64,000 bases of DNA from Orenia marismortui DSM 5156 (lineage in GTDB: Bacteria; Bacillota; Halanaerobiia; Halobacteroidales; Halobacteroidaceae). The translations under genes were made by a program, and so were the position numbers. The notes under the pieces are model-generated. The model saw only the letters and a program-made list of their open reading frames with translations, was not told the origin of the DNA and searched no databases. The DNA is taken from NCBI RefSeq assembly GCF_000379025.1, contig NZ_KB900622.1, positions 93,538-157,537 of the forward strand. The letters are read 5' to 3'. Below, in pieces: positions 15,399 through 22,953 of this stretch. Within the stretch, counting starts at the first letter, position 1. Every line of letters begins with the position of its first letter.

Positions 15399-17333
15399 TT
15401 ACTTCATTATTTTCCTCAAATAATTCTTAATCTTATCATATCCTTTAATATCTGCCCATTCTAAAGCAGTCCAATTATTCTCATCTCTAAGGTTAATATC
15501 TCCACCATATTCTATTAATAACTTTAATATCTTATTATTACCTTTATAGGAAGCATACATTAGGGGGGTAAAACCACTCTCTTCCCTTTGATTAACATTT
15601 ACTCCTTTTTCTAATAATAATTTAACAACCTTAATATTATCTCTTCTGATAGCATACATTAAAGGGCTACTACCTTTTTGATTTTGATTAATATCTGCCC
15701 CCTTTTGAATTAACAGTTCAAGCAATCCCAACTCTTGACTATCTATAGCATACTTTAATGGTGTTTTATTATAGCTATCAATTTTATTTATATCTAAACC
15801 TAGCCTTAATAAATAGCTAGCTATATCTTTATTTCCTACTTGAGCAGCAACCATCAAAGGAGTTACTCCCTTATCGGTATTAATATCAATCTTTGCCCCA
15901 TTATCAACTAAAAATTTAACTATATCCAAGCTATCAGCTTTAATAGCAGCTATTAATGGTGTAATACCATCATTATTCTGTATATTAATTTCGGCTTCTA
16001 AATTAATTAGCAACTTCACTATATCAAAATTACCTTTACTAGCTGCCCAAATTAATGAAGTATTCCCCTCTGAATCTCTAAGTTCTGTCTTAGCTCCATG
16101 GTCTAATAATAATTTTAACAATTTAGGATAATTATTAATTGCTGCATAAATCAACGCTGTCTTATCTTGCTGGTCCCTAACATTTACTTTAGCACCTTTT
16201 CTAATCAATAAGTCTACAACTTGTAAATATCCTTTTTTAGCAGCTTCTAATAAAGGAGGTCTTCCATAAGTATCTCTTTTATTATAGCTTCCCCCATGCT
16301 GAATAATAAATTTAACAACATCAAGATAGCCATTAGCTGCTGCATAAATCAATGGTGTTCCACCATAAATGTCTATCGCATTAACTTCTGCTTTATGCTT
16401 TATTAATAAATCAATTATTTCTAAATTACCTATTCTAGCAGCTAAAATTAATGGTGTACTCTCATTAACAGTTTTAATATTAACCTGACTACCATACTCT
16501 AAAAGTAGTTTAACAACATCTAAATTATCCCCAGAAATTGCTTCCATCAAAGCGTTTCCACCATAATCAGCTATCTGATTAACCATTGCTCCTCTATCTA
16601 ATAGTAGCTTTACAATTTCTAATTGCCCTTCATAAGCTGCCTTCATCAAAGCAGTCCCACCATAATCAGATTTAATATTAATATCTGCCCCTTCTTCTAT
16701 CAGAAAACTTACTATTTCTAAATTATTCTTATCAATTGCTTCTATTATAGGAAGCCTCTTATATTTAGCTGTTTTGTTTATCTTGGCTCCTTTCTCTAAT
16801 AAAAACTTAATCACATCTAAGTTTCCTTCACTTACTGCTTCAAAAAAGGGAGTAGATCCATATATTCCTGTAGAATTAATCTCGGCTCCATTATTAATTA
16901 AAAGTTTAACTATACTTAAATAACCACGATAAGCAGCCCAAGTTAAGCTTGTCCTTCCCTTATTATCTCTCAAATTAACATCAGCACCATTTTTCACTAA
17001 AAAATCACATATCTTCAGATGACCTTTATAAACAGCCCAACGTAAGGCTGTCCAACCGTGTTTATCTTTAATATCAATCTTTGCTCCTTGATTTATTAAG
17101 AATTTAACTAGCTCTATATTTCCCATATAAGCTGCATGAATTAAAGGAGTTTTTCCATTTTCATCTTTAATGTTGATCTTATCTTGATTATATTCTAAAG
17201 ATTTAATTTTCTTTATATTACCATTTCTAACTTCTTGTATTATTTGTGGAGTGTCACTAGCCAATACCTTCAGTGGTAATAATGATAGAAATATCACTGC
17301 TATTAGTAAAATAAGCTTCCAATTATACTTCAT
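15399..17333 (-). CDS. Large exported ankyrin-repeat protein
   Basis: A 644-aa protein from ATG 17333 (behind AAGGGGAGAGTA). It has a signal peptide ('LILLIAVIFLSLLPLKVLAS') and then about 18 consecutive 33-residue ankyrin repeats with the TPL/A..GH..(I/V)VK.LL..GA.(I/V)N..D pattern, from about residue 45 to the C-terminus, with half-repeats as caps. No catalytic or membrane domain is present. It is probably a periplasmic or surface protein-binding scaffold. The repeats differ at DNA level, so the array is old. A longer frame starting at 17366 has no ribosome-binding site. Confidence 0.9.
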   Translation of the reverse strand: MKYNWKLILLIAVIFLSLLPLKVLASDTPQIIQEVRNGNIKKIKSLEYNQDKINIKDENGKTPLIHAAYMGNIELVKFLINQGAKIDIKDKHGWTALRWAVYKGHLKICDFLVKNGADVNLRDNKGRTSLTWAAYRGYLSIVKLLINNGAEINSTGIYGSTPFFEAVSEGNLDVIKFLLEKGAKINKTAKYKRLPIIEAIDKNNLEIVSFLIEEGADINIKSDYGGTALMKAAYEGQLEIVKLLLDRGAMVNQIADYGGNALMEAISGDNLDVVKLLLEYGSQVNIKTVNESTPLILAARIGNLEIIDLLIKHKAEVNAIDIYGGTPLIYAAANGYLDVVKFIIQHGGSYNKRDTYGRPPLLEAAKKGYLQVVDLLIRKGAKVNVRDQQDKTALIYAAINNYPKLLKLLLDHGAKTELRDSEGNTSLIWAASKGNFDIVKLLINLEAEINIQNNDGITPLIAAIKADSLDIVKFLVDNGAKIDINTDKGVTPLMVAAQVGNKDIASYLLRLGLDINKIDSYNKTPLKYAIDSQELGLLELLIQKGADINQNQKGSSPLMYAIRRDNIKVVKLLLEKGVNVNQREESGFTPLMYASYKGNNKILKLLIEYGGDINLRDENNWTALEWADIKGYDKIKNYLRKIMK

Positions 17334-17661
17334 TACTCTCCCCTTTCTAACATTAATTGTCAGCAATAAGTTTATATTTTAAAACTAAAAATTATTTAAA
17401 ACTACTGAGCTTATAATTATTACCTTTTTTATCTTTATATTCTAAATCTATTTATATATATCCTTCTTTTTTTGATATTAATCTATAAATTACTGAGAAA
17501 TATTAAATTCTAAAGTGACAATAACAAGTTAAATTATTTACTGGTTAGAATGTCACATTACTATTCTGCAAGGACATATTTAAATTTCATTCTAAGATTG
17601 GAAATATATAGCTAAATATATATTAAATATGACAAATAAAAAATGGACCAAATTTGGTCCA
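17334..17661. other. Intergenic region with a palindrome
   Basis: About 330 nt. GTGACA (17515-17520) and TGTCAC (17551-17556) bound an imperfect inverted repeat; the flank 'acatatttaaatttcattctaag' (the first 20 bases are the shared part) recurs near 28965. No gene seen. Confidence 0.45.
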
Positions 17662-17663
17662 TT
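17642..17663 (-). terminator. Terminator of the winged-helix gene
   Basis: AATGGACCAAA/TTTGGTCCATT, a perfect palindrome overlapping the end of the gene, with TTTTTTATTTGTC on the minus side. Confidence 0.85.
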
Positions 17664-18153
17664 AAAATTTTAAATCCCATACAATATTCTTAGAATCTTT
17701 TTTCTCAGCTTTATCTTCCTTAACACTGTTTACTTCTGACTTTTCTCCATCAACTTCTTCGATATTATCATTAGATAAATCTTCCTTATGATCTTTATCT
17801 AAATCTTCTCCTAAAGAATCTACCTTGTTATTTACTTCTTCAATCTGATCATCTATAGCATCTTCTTTTATAAAGTTATCCTCTAATTCCAACTCCAATA
17901 ATCTCTTACCATTTTCAGTTAACTCATAAAAGACTCTTCTTCCTGCTTGAGAAGATTTTATGAACATATTCTCTTCTAATTCATTTAATACTTCTTCCAT
18001 ATGATATTTACTAATTTTAGCAACTTGCCAAATCTCTTTAGCCGTTATAGGCTCTCCACTAGTAAATAAATTTAAAGACTTATTCAAAGTATCAATAGAC
18101 CTTTGTGATAATTCCGATGATAGGATATTAATACAATCATCACATAATTTCAT
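17662..18153 (-). CDS. Winged-helix DNA-binding protein with acidic tail
   Basis: A 163-aa protein. Residues about 20-90 form a winged helix-turn-helix ('ITAKEIWQVAKISKYHMEEV', then wing 'GRRVFYELTENGKRLLELEL') like MarR/PadR-type regulators. The N-terminus has CDDC. The C-terminal 70 residues are highly charged (D, E, K), probably disordered. The role is unknown. Start ATG behind GAGGAGG. A leader of more than 200 nt with several hairpins lies upstream. Confidence 0.7.
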   Translation of the reverse strand: MKLCDDCINILSSELSQRSIDTLNKSLNLFTSGEPITAKEIWQVAKISKYHMEEVLNELEENMFIKSSQAGRRVFYELTENGKRLLELELEDNFIKEDAIDDQIEEVNNKVDSLGEDLDKDHKEDLSNDNIEEVDGEKSEVNSVKEDKAEKKDSKNIVWDLKF

Positions 18154-18240
18154 CTACCATCCTCCTCTCTTTATATAAAATATATATTTAAAGTAAATCA
18201 AAAGTATACACAACTAATAAAATATATAATTTTATTTTTA

Positions 18241-18384
18241 CCCGCTATTCAAATAGCTCTAATATTAGACCTCAACTTTTAATGACGCAAGGTTGATCCA
18301 GTACGAAGGCCCATTCTTTGGTTCCTCCTTCATCATTTATAGCTTATGATTTAGTACTTCTACTAAGCTGGATAGAACTACTAA
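18241..18384 (-). other. Possible structured leader or decayed element upstream of the winged-helix gene
   Basis: Inverted repeats are dense here: GCTATT/AATAGC (18243-18256), GAAGG/CCTTC near 18303-18330, closing AATGA/TCATT (about 18281-18340), and TTAGTACTTCTA/TAGAACTACTAA (18351-18384, one mismatch). No known riboswitch consensus recognised. Bases 18285-18304 (ACGCAAGGTTGATCCAGTAC) resemble the complement of the 38-bp repeat at 10789. Confidence 0.35.
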
Positions 18385-18441
18385 ATTAAATTGGCATAAG
18401 ACTCTCTATGAAACTAAAAATTTAATTTAGATATAAAAAAA

Positions 18442-18467
18442 CAGCAGGAATGAATTCATTCCTGCTG
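18442..18467. terminator. Terminator of the candidate RNA
   Basis: CAGCAGGAATGAA/TTCATTCCTGCTG, 13 perfect pairs, followed on the minus strand by TTTTTTTAT. Confidence 0.9.
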
Positions 18468-18536
18468 CCTTATCATTGAGTTAATAACTTATCTCAATGA
18501 TCTGGTGGTTAAAGATGTGCTATTCATTATAATCTA

Positions 18537-18593
18537 CTATCTCAACCCGAAACTCCTAAAAGTTTGTTTCGGTATTTGATGTGATGATAGCAT
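18537..18593 (-). CDS. Possible 18-aa peptide MLSSHQIPKQTFRSFGLR
   Basis: ATG at 18593 lies 10 nt behind GGAGG (18608-18604). The 17 bases CCACCTCCATTAATATT containing this site (18601-18617) recur exactly at the sspF ribosome-binding site (18893-18909). The peptide is basic and has no known relative to me. The coding interval overlaps the stems of the candidate RNA, so translation is uncertain. Confidence 0.35.
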   Translation of the reverse strand: MLSSHQIPKQTFRSFGLR

Positions 18594-18680
18594 AAACTAA
18601 CCACCTCCATTAATATTTTAACCAAAATATTAATTATTAAACTGTAAAATATGACCATTTAAATTCATTTTAATTTTTCA

Positions 18681-18718
18681 AATAGAAAGTAGAGGTCAAA
18701 AGACCTCTACTTTCTATT
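18681..18718 (-). terminator. Terminator of sspF
   Basis: AATAGAAAGTAGAGGTC / GACCTCTACTTTCTATT, 17 perfect pairs around AAAA; it overlaps the stop codon. Confidence 0.92.
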
Positions 18719-18884
18719 ATTTTTGCTGAGCCATACTCTCTTCTACCTTCTCTATTGCTCGTTTAACTAATGACCCAGCTTCTCTGGTGGTTATATTACC
18801 CCAATCACCATCTTTGACCTTATCAGCAAATCCTAGCTCTTCAGCCAATTCATATTTTGTCTTATCTGACATAATACGAGCCAT
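18717..18884 (-). CDS. sspF: Small acid-soluble spore protein, SspF-like alpha/beta type
   Basis: A 55-aa protein from ATG 18884 (GGAGGTGG, then 7 nt). It matches B. subtilis SspF in order: 'MSDKTKYELAEELGF', 'VKDGDWGNITTREAGS', 'LVKRAIEKVEESM'. Alpha/beta SASPs coat spore DNA and are made in the forespore under sigma-G, so the organism probably forms endospores. I could not place a convincing sigma-G promoter upstream. A longer reading from 18902 adds MEVEIP across the ribosome-binding site and is not supported. Confidence 0.88.
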   Translation of the reverse strand: MARIMSDKTKYELAEELGFADKVKDGDWGNITTREAGSLVKRAIEKVEESMAQQK

Positions 18885-18982
18885 TGGGATTTCCACCTCC
18901 ATTAATATTATTGGCTAAAATAGCAGTATCCATTCCAGAAAATAATACCAGTTACCTTAAAATTGATGTTTAAGATAGATAA

Positions 18983-19078
18983 AGCTACAGTTTCGGAGTT
19001 AGGCGTTAGGAGATAGGACATAGAAAGATCTTACTAACTCCTATGACCTATCACCTAGCACCTAAAAGTGTCTCTTTA
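18983..19078 (+). repeat. Intergenic palindromic repeat, family A copy 1
   Basis: About 96 bp, beginning 'ctacagtttcggagttaggc' and ending 'cacctaaaagtgtc'. The left arm (TTAGGCGTTAGGAGATAGGAC) is imperfectly complementary to the right arm (CCTATCACCTAGCACCTAA). Near-identical copies are at 28851-28952 (inverted) and 52220-52322. Confidence 0.85.
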
Positions 19079-19235
19079 TACTCATTAAGCAGCACTTTCT
19101 ACTTATTAAACTACCTGAATTACCTATTCATTACATCCTTACTATAAATAAAACATTTATTAATTAACTTAATTCTTTTATAATATAGATAAAGAAACTT
19201 ATATTTTTAACTATTAGTTAAAGGAGTAATTAAAT

Positions 19236-19925
19236 ATGAGAAAAAAATTAATTTTAGTAATGGTATTTATATTTACAGTAATTTCTTCTAGTACATCCTT
19301 TGCCAAAGACTTTAATAATGATTTCGAATTCTTAGCAGGAAAATTTAAAACTAATGATGCACATAATCTGGATACTACAATCTTTACTTATAAAGATAAT
19401 GGAGCTAATATCTTTTTACCATCTGAATTAAAATTATTTATGGGAGAAAAGATCAAAGATAAACAAAAAAACAATTACAATATTTTAGATTTTTCAGCTT
19501 ACAAGGAATTAAAATTAGGACAAGGAAGAAACTATATTGGTTTAGGGTTGAATTCGCTAAACAAAACTGAACCCAATGCTAAAGCAGAAGGCTATACAAT
19601 ACCTATAACACTTAAAACTGAACAAATCATATCTGAAAAAAGTACATTTATTGCTTCTCTAAGCTATTCTCCCTTTGGTAAATATAATGTTAATTCAAAA
19701 ACATTAGATTATAAAGGAAGACTTTCAGGATATAAAATTGATTTATCAGTTAAAGGAAAGTTAACAGATACTTTTGATATTAAAATTGGCTATCTAAATC
19801 AAAACTATAAATTTGCTTCTGACTCAAACCCAAATAATAAAACAGATAATAATCAAGTTAAAGAAATAGCCAGTTATAATGAAAGTTTTAACGGTCTATA
19901 CTTGGGCGCTGAAATATCCTTCTAA
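19236..19925 (+). CDS. Exported beta-barrel-like protein, probably outer membrane
   Basis: A 229-aa protein with a signal peptide (residues 1-23, '...SSSTSFA'). The mature chain is a series of amphipathic strands ('NYIGLGLNSLNK', 'STFIASLSYSPFGKY', 'FDIKIGYLNQNYKF') ending 'GLYLGAEISF' with a terminal Phe, the outer-membrane barrel signature. No family recognised. It has an AAAGGAG site. Together with the protein at 4505 it supports a two-membrane envelope. Confidence 0.65.
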   Translation: MRKKLILVMVFIFTVISSSTSFAKDFNNDFEFLAGKFKTNDAHNLDTTIFTYKDNGANIFLPSELKLFMGEKIKDKQKNNYNILDFSAYKELKLGQGRNYIGLGLNSLNKTEPNAKAEGYTIPITLKTEQIISEKSTFIASLSYSPFGKYNVNSKTLDYKGRLSGYKIDLSVKGKLTDTFDIKIGYLNQNYKFASDSNPNNKTDNNQVKEIASYNESFNGLYLGAEISF

Positions 19926-20036
19926 TAAATTTATTATAATTTTAAGAGGTATTATCGATCTTTTTAAGAAATATATCTATTAAATTTAATACAGACTAAA
20001 ATTATAATTTATCAAATAATATTAGGAGGAATTAAA

Positions 20037-20414
20037 ATGTCTAAAAGAATAGCTCTAATTGCTCATGATCAAAAAAAGGATGATCTAATCTCCTTTGCCC
20101 AAGATAATAAAGCAATATTAGAAAAATATGAATTAGTTGCTACAGGAACTACTGGAAAGAGATTAATTGAAGAAACAAATTTAGATGTAATTAGAATGGC
20201 TTCAGGACCACTAGGCGGTGACCAACAGATTGGTGCTCAAGTAACTTCAGGACATCTAAATGCCGTAATATTTTTAAGAGATCCTTTAACTGCTCAACCC
20301 CACGAACCAGATGTTAGTGCTTTACTTAGAGTCTGTGATGTTCATGATATACCCTTAGCTACAAATAAATCCACTGCTCAATTAATATTATTATCTTTTC
20401 AACAATTAAAATAA
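20037..20414 (+). CDS. mgsA: Methylglyoxal synthase
   Basis: A 125-aa enzyme converting dihydroxyacetone phosphate to methylglyoxal and phosphate. The key residues of the E. coli enzyme are all present at a constant offset: H10, D62 ([11 protein letters not shown]), H89 and D92 (QPHEPD), with phosphate-binding 'ATGTTGKRL'. It relieves sugar-phosphate stress by bypassing lower glycolysis. The toxic product is a substrate for the glyoxalase at 445. AGGAGG site; strong terminator. Confidence 0.95.
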   Translation: MSKRIALIAHDQKKDDLISFAQDNKAILEKYELVATGTTGKRLIEETNLDVIRMASGPLGGDQQIGAQVTSGHLNAVIFLRDPLTAQPHEPDVSALLRVCDVHDIPLATNKSTAQLILLSFQQLK

Positions 20415-20452
20415 TTAAAAGAGGAGCAATATTGCTCCTCTTTTAATTATTT
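20411..20452. terminator. Terminator of mgsA
   Basis: A 42-nt palindrome with core AGAGGAGCAATATTGCTCCTCT followed by TTTAATTATTTT. Confidence 0.92.
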
Positions 20453-20599
20453 TAATTGTTATTATTTTAGTAATTATAGCCTCCTTTTATTTTGTATAAA
20501 ATATCTTCTCTTAAGAGAAATTAATTATACAAGTATAAGTACTAAATTATTAGAAAATATTTATTTTGATAGTTTTCTAAAATAAAGGAGGTAAAAATA

Positions 20600-20794
20600 A
20601 TGAATAATGATAAATTACTTAAAACTGTGGCAGATAACTGTCCAGAGTATGAAGCTATAACTATAGCCCAAAACTATGGAGCATCTATCTTAAATAATCT
20701 AGAGGCTTTAGAGAAAGCTAAATGTAACCTATGTGTTAATTGGCAAGATGGTAATTGTGACATATTTCAAAAGCATCATCATAAATATAGCTAA
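20600..20794 (+). CDS. Small cysteine-containing protein of unknown function
   Basis: A 64-aa protein with four cysteines; three form 'CNLCVNWQDGNCDIF' (C42, C45, C53) plus C14, and the end is His-rich (KHHHK). The pattern suggests a metal site. No family recognised. A perfect AAAGGAGG site lies 8 nt before the ATG and a strong terminator follows, so it is a real single-gene unit. Confidence 0.65.
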   Translation: MNNDKLLKTVADNCPEYEAITIAQNYGASILNNLEALEKAKCNLCVNWQDGNCDIFQKHHHKYS

Positions 20795-20819
20795 TTCGAA
20801 TCTAATTGCTTGTTATATT

Positions 20820-20849
20820 AAAAGAGAGTGGTAAATACCACTCTCTTTT
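20820..20849. terminator. Bidirectional terminator
   Basis: AAAAGAGAGTGGTA/TACCACTCTCTTTT between the 64-aa gene and the convergent malQ. Confidence 0.9.
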
Positions 20850-20883
20850 AATAATACTTTAATTATTAGATCTTAGATTCTAA

Positions 20884-22377
20884 TTAATTCATATTACGAT
20901 GCTTATCTGTTAATTCCTTTAACTTATTCTTAACATCCTCAGTTAACATTTCTTTTTTATACCTCCACTGCCAGTTACCAGCAGGAGCTCCTGGAGTATT
21001 GAATCTTGCCTCACTACCAAGCTCTAATACATCTTGTAATGGTGCAATAGCAAAAACAGATACCGATGACCAAGCTGCTTCTATTAGTCCCCAACAAATA
21101 TTACTTGCTTCTATATTTAAAAATTTCTCAACATTCTCTTTTACTTTAGTATCAGAATTCAAAAACCATCCTAAAGTAGTATCATTATCATGAGTTCCAG
21201 TATAAACTACAGAATTTTCAGGATAATTACGTGGTAAATATTCATTGCTTTCATCAGTTTCAAATGCAAATTGTAAGATCTTCATTCCTGGAAATTCAAA
21301 TTGATCTCTTAGTTCTTCTACATCTTCAGTAATTATACCTAAGTCTTCAGCGATAATAGGTAATTTGCCTAATTTATCTCTAAGTACATTAAATAGATCT
21401 GCACCTGGACCAGACTCCCATTGACCATTGATTGCAGTATCTTCTTCTGCAGGAACTGCCCAATATGCTGCAAAACCTCTAAAATGATCTAAACGAAGAA
21501 TATCAGCCTGATCAAGAATTACTTCAAATCTCTTAATCCACCAATCATAATTTCGTTCTTTTAATTTATCCCAATTATAAAGTGGATTCCCCCATAATTG
21601 TCCAGTTTCACTAAAGAAATCAGGTGGTACTCCTGCAACTTTAGTTGGATTTAAGTTTTCATCAAAATAGAATAGCTCTGGATTAGCCCAAGCATCAGCA
21701 CTATCAAAAGCTACAAAAATAGGAATATCACCAACTATTTTAATATCCTTTTCATTAGCATAATCCTTAACTGCTGTCCATTGCTTAAAGAATAAATATT
21801 GCATAAATTTATGAAATTCTATAGTATCTTCTAATTCTTCCTTATACTTATCCATAGCAGAATCTTCTCTAAATTTAATCTCTTCATCCCATTCAGTCCA
21901 TGGCCTACCATTAAAATTATCTTTCAAAGCCATAAATAATGTGTAATCTTCTAGCCATTCTATATTATTTTGACAATAAGCTTCAAATTTACTCTTTTCT
22001 GCTTCAGAGGCAATAGAGTTAAACCTTTGAAAAGCGCTTCTATAAAGATCAAATTTAAAATTAATTACTCTACCATAATCAACATAATCATGGTCAAAAC
22101 CTTCTTCTAAATTCAACTCTTCTTCTACTAATAAACCTTCATCTTTTAAAGTTTCTAAATCTATTAACAATGGATTTCCTGCAAAAGCTGAAAAACATTG
22201 GTATGGAGAATCTCCAAATCCAGTTGGACCTAAAGGGCAAATCTGCCATAACCTTTGCTTAGAATCATTTAAAAAATCAATAAACTCATATACCTCTTTT
22301 CCTAAAGAACCTATTCCATATTTCCCTGGTAAAGAAGTAGGATGTAATAGTATACCACTGCTTCTTTTAAATTCCAC
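20884..22377 (-). CDS. malQ: 4-alpha-glucanotransferase (amylomaltase, GH77)
   Basis: A 497-aa GH77 enzyme of usual length, transferring alpha-1,4-glucan segments between maltodextrins. The N-terminus 'SSGILLHPTSLPGKYGIGSL' is diagnostic. Catalytic residues sit in 'ILRLDHFRGF' (nucleophile Asp), 'IIAEDLG' (acid/base Glu) and 'YTGTHDNDT'. It is cytoplasmic and acts in glycogen/maltodextrin use, probably with the GH31 enzyme at 59785. The start is GTG at 22377 behind GGAGGGG. Confidence 0.95.
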   Translation of the reverse strand: MEFKRSSGILLHPTSLPGKYGIGSLGKEVYEFIDFLNDSKQRLWQICPLGPTGFGDSPYQCFSAFAGNPLLIDLETLKDEGLLVEEELNLEEGFDHDYVDYGRVINFKFDLYRSAFQRFNSIASEAEKSKFEAYCQNNIEWLEDYTLFMALKDNFNGRPWTEWDEEIKFREDSAMDKYKEELEDTIEFHKFMQYLFFKQWTAVKDYANEKDIKIVGDIPIFVAFDSADAWANPELFYFDENLNPTKVAGVPPDFFSETGQLWGNPLYNWDKLKERNYDWWIKRFEVILDQADILRLDHFRGFAAYWAVPAEEDTAINGQWESGPGADLFNVLRDKLGKLPIIAEDLGIITEDVEELRDQFEFPGMKILQFAFETDESNEYLPRNYPENSVVYTGTHDNDTTLGWFLNSDTKVKENVEKFLNIEASNICWGLIEAAWSSVSVFAIAPLQDVLELGSEARFNTPGAPAGNWQWRYKKEMLTEDVKNKLKELTDKHRNMN

Positions 22378-22953
22378 TTTAACCCCTCCATTACTATAAA
22401 AATTCTAATTATAATAGTTTATCTTTTATAATAGCAAATTCCATAATGCACTCATATCAAAATAATCTATTGATTTGAAGATATTTAATTATGAAACTTA
22501 CTTCATAGCTAAATTAAATTGGCTATATCTATAACTAATATATGTTGATTATATTAACAAAATTACCAAAAAATATTTTTTCTAATTTTAATCAATAGAA
22601 TTCTATCTAAGATTAAATTTAAAGCATATAATATTTTAAGGTTATTTATTTATATTGGACAAAAAAGAATAATTTCCTGCGAAAAATAGATGTATATTCA
22701 AAAACAAAAGCCTATTCCCAAAAATCTATTATCTTTTTATTAAATATTTATTAAATTTACCGAAAATATTTATTATATACAATTATTTTGCTATAATAAT
22801 TTATAATTACTAAAATTAAGATTATATATTAATATAGAGTATAATCTTAATTCTAGTAAAATGACGATTATAATTTTGCCTGATATTACTATATAAGTTT
22901 ATAGCAACAATTTCAAGATTAAATAAAAATTAAATTATACAAGAGGTGACAAT
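22378..22953. other. Long AT-rich divergent region
   Basis: About 575 nt with no supported gene. It contains one clear inverted repeat (22814-22852, listed separately). Confidence 0.4.
22814..22852. promoter_or_regulatory. 13-bp perfect inverted repeat upstream of the exported MBL gene
   Basis: AATTAAGATTATA (22814-22826) and TATAATCTTAATT (22840-22852), perfect arms with a 13-nt spacer, about 100 nt before the gene. It could be an operator or a hairpin; note that it contains TATAAT. Confidence 0.5.

Larger units (their letters stand above)
18434..18614 (-). ncRNA. Candidate structured RNA (or small-ORF transcript) next to sspF
   Basis: Read on the minus strand, GGTGGTTA (18605-18598) pairs with TAACCACC (18511-18504) as a closing stem. 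Inside, TGCTAT/ATAGCA (18592-18587, 18523-18518) and CCGAAAC/GTTTCGG (18572-18566, 18553-18547) extend it. TCATTGAG/CTCAATGA (18500-18473) and a strong terminator (18467-18442, then U-run) follow. The total is about 180 nt. No known RNA family recognised. The same RNA carries a 18-codon ORF with a good ribosome-binding site, so it may instead be a small mRNA. Confidence 0.5.

Noticed and set aside
18241-18340. Cyclic di-GMP riboswitch suggested by a GACGCAA string
   Set aside because: The other conserved GEMM elements (GGCAAACC, tetraloop receptor) are missing on either strand.
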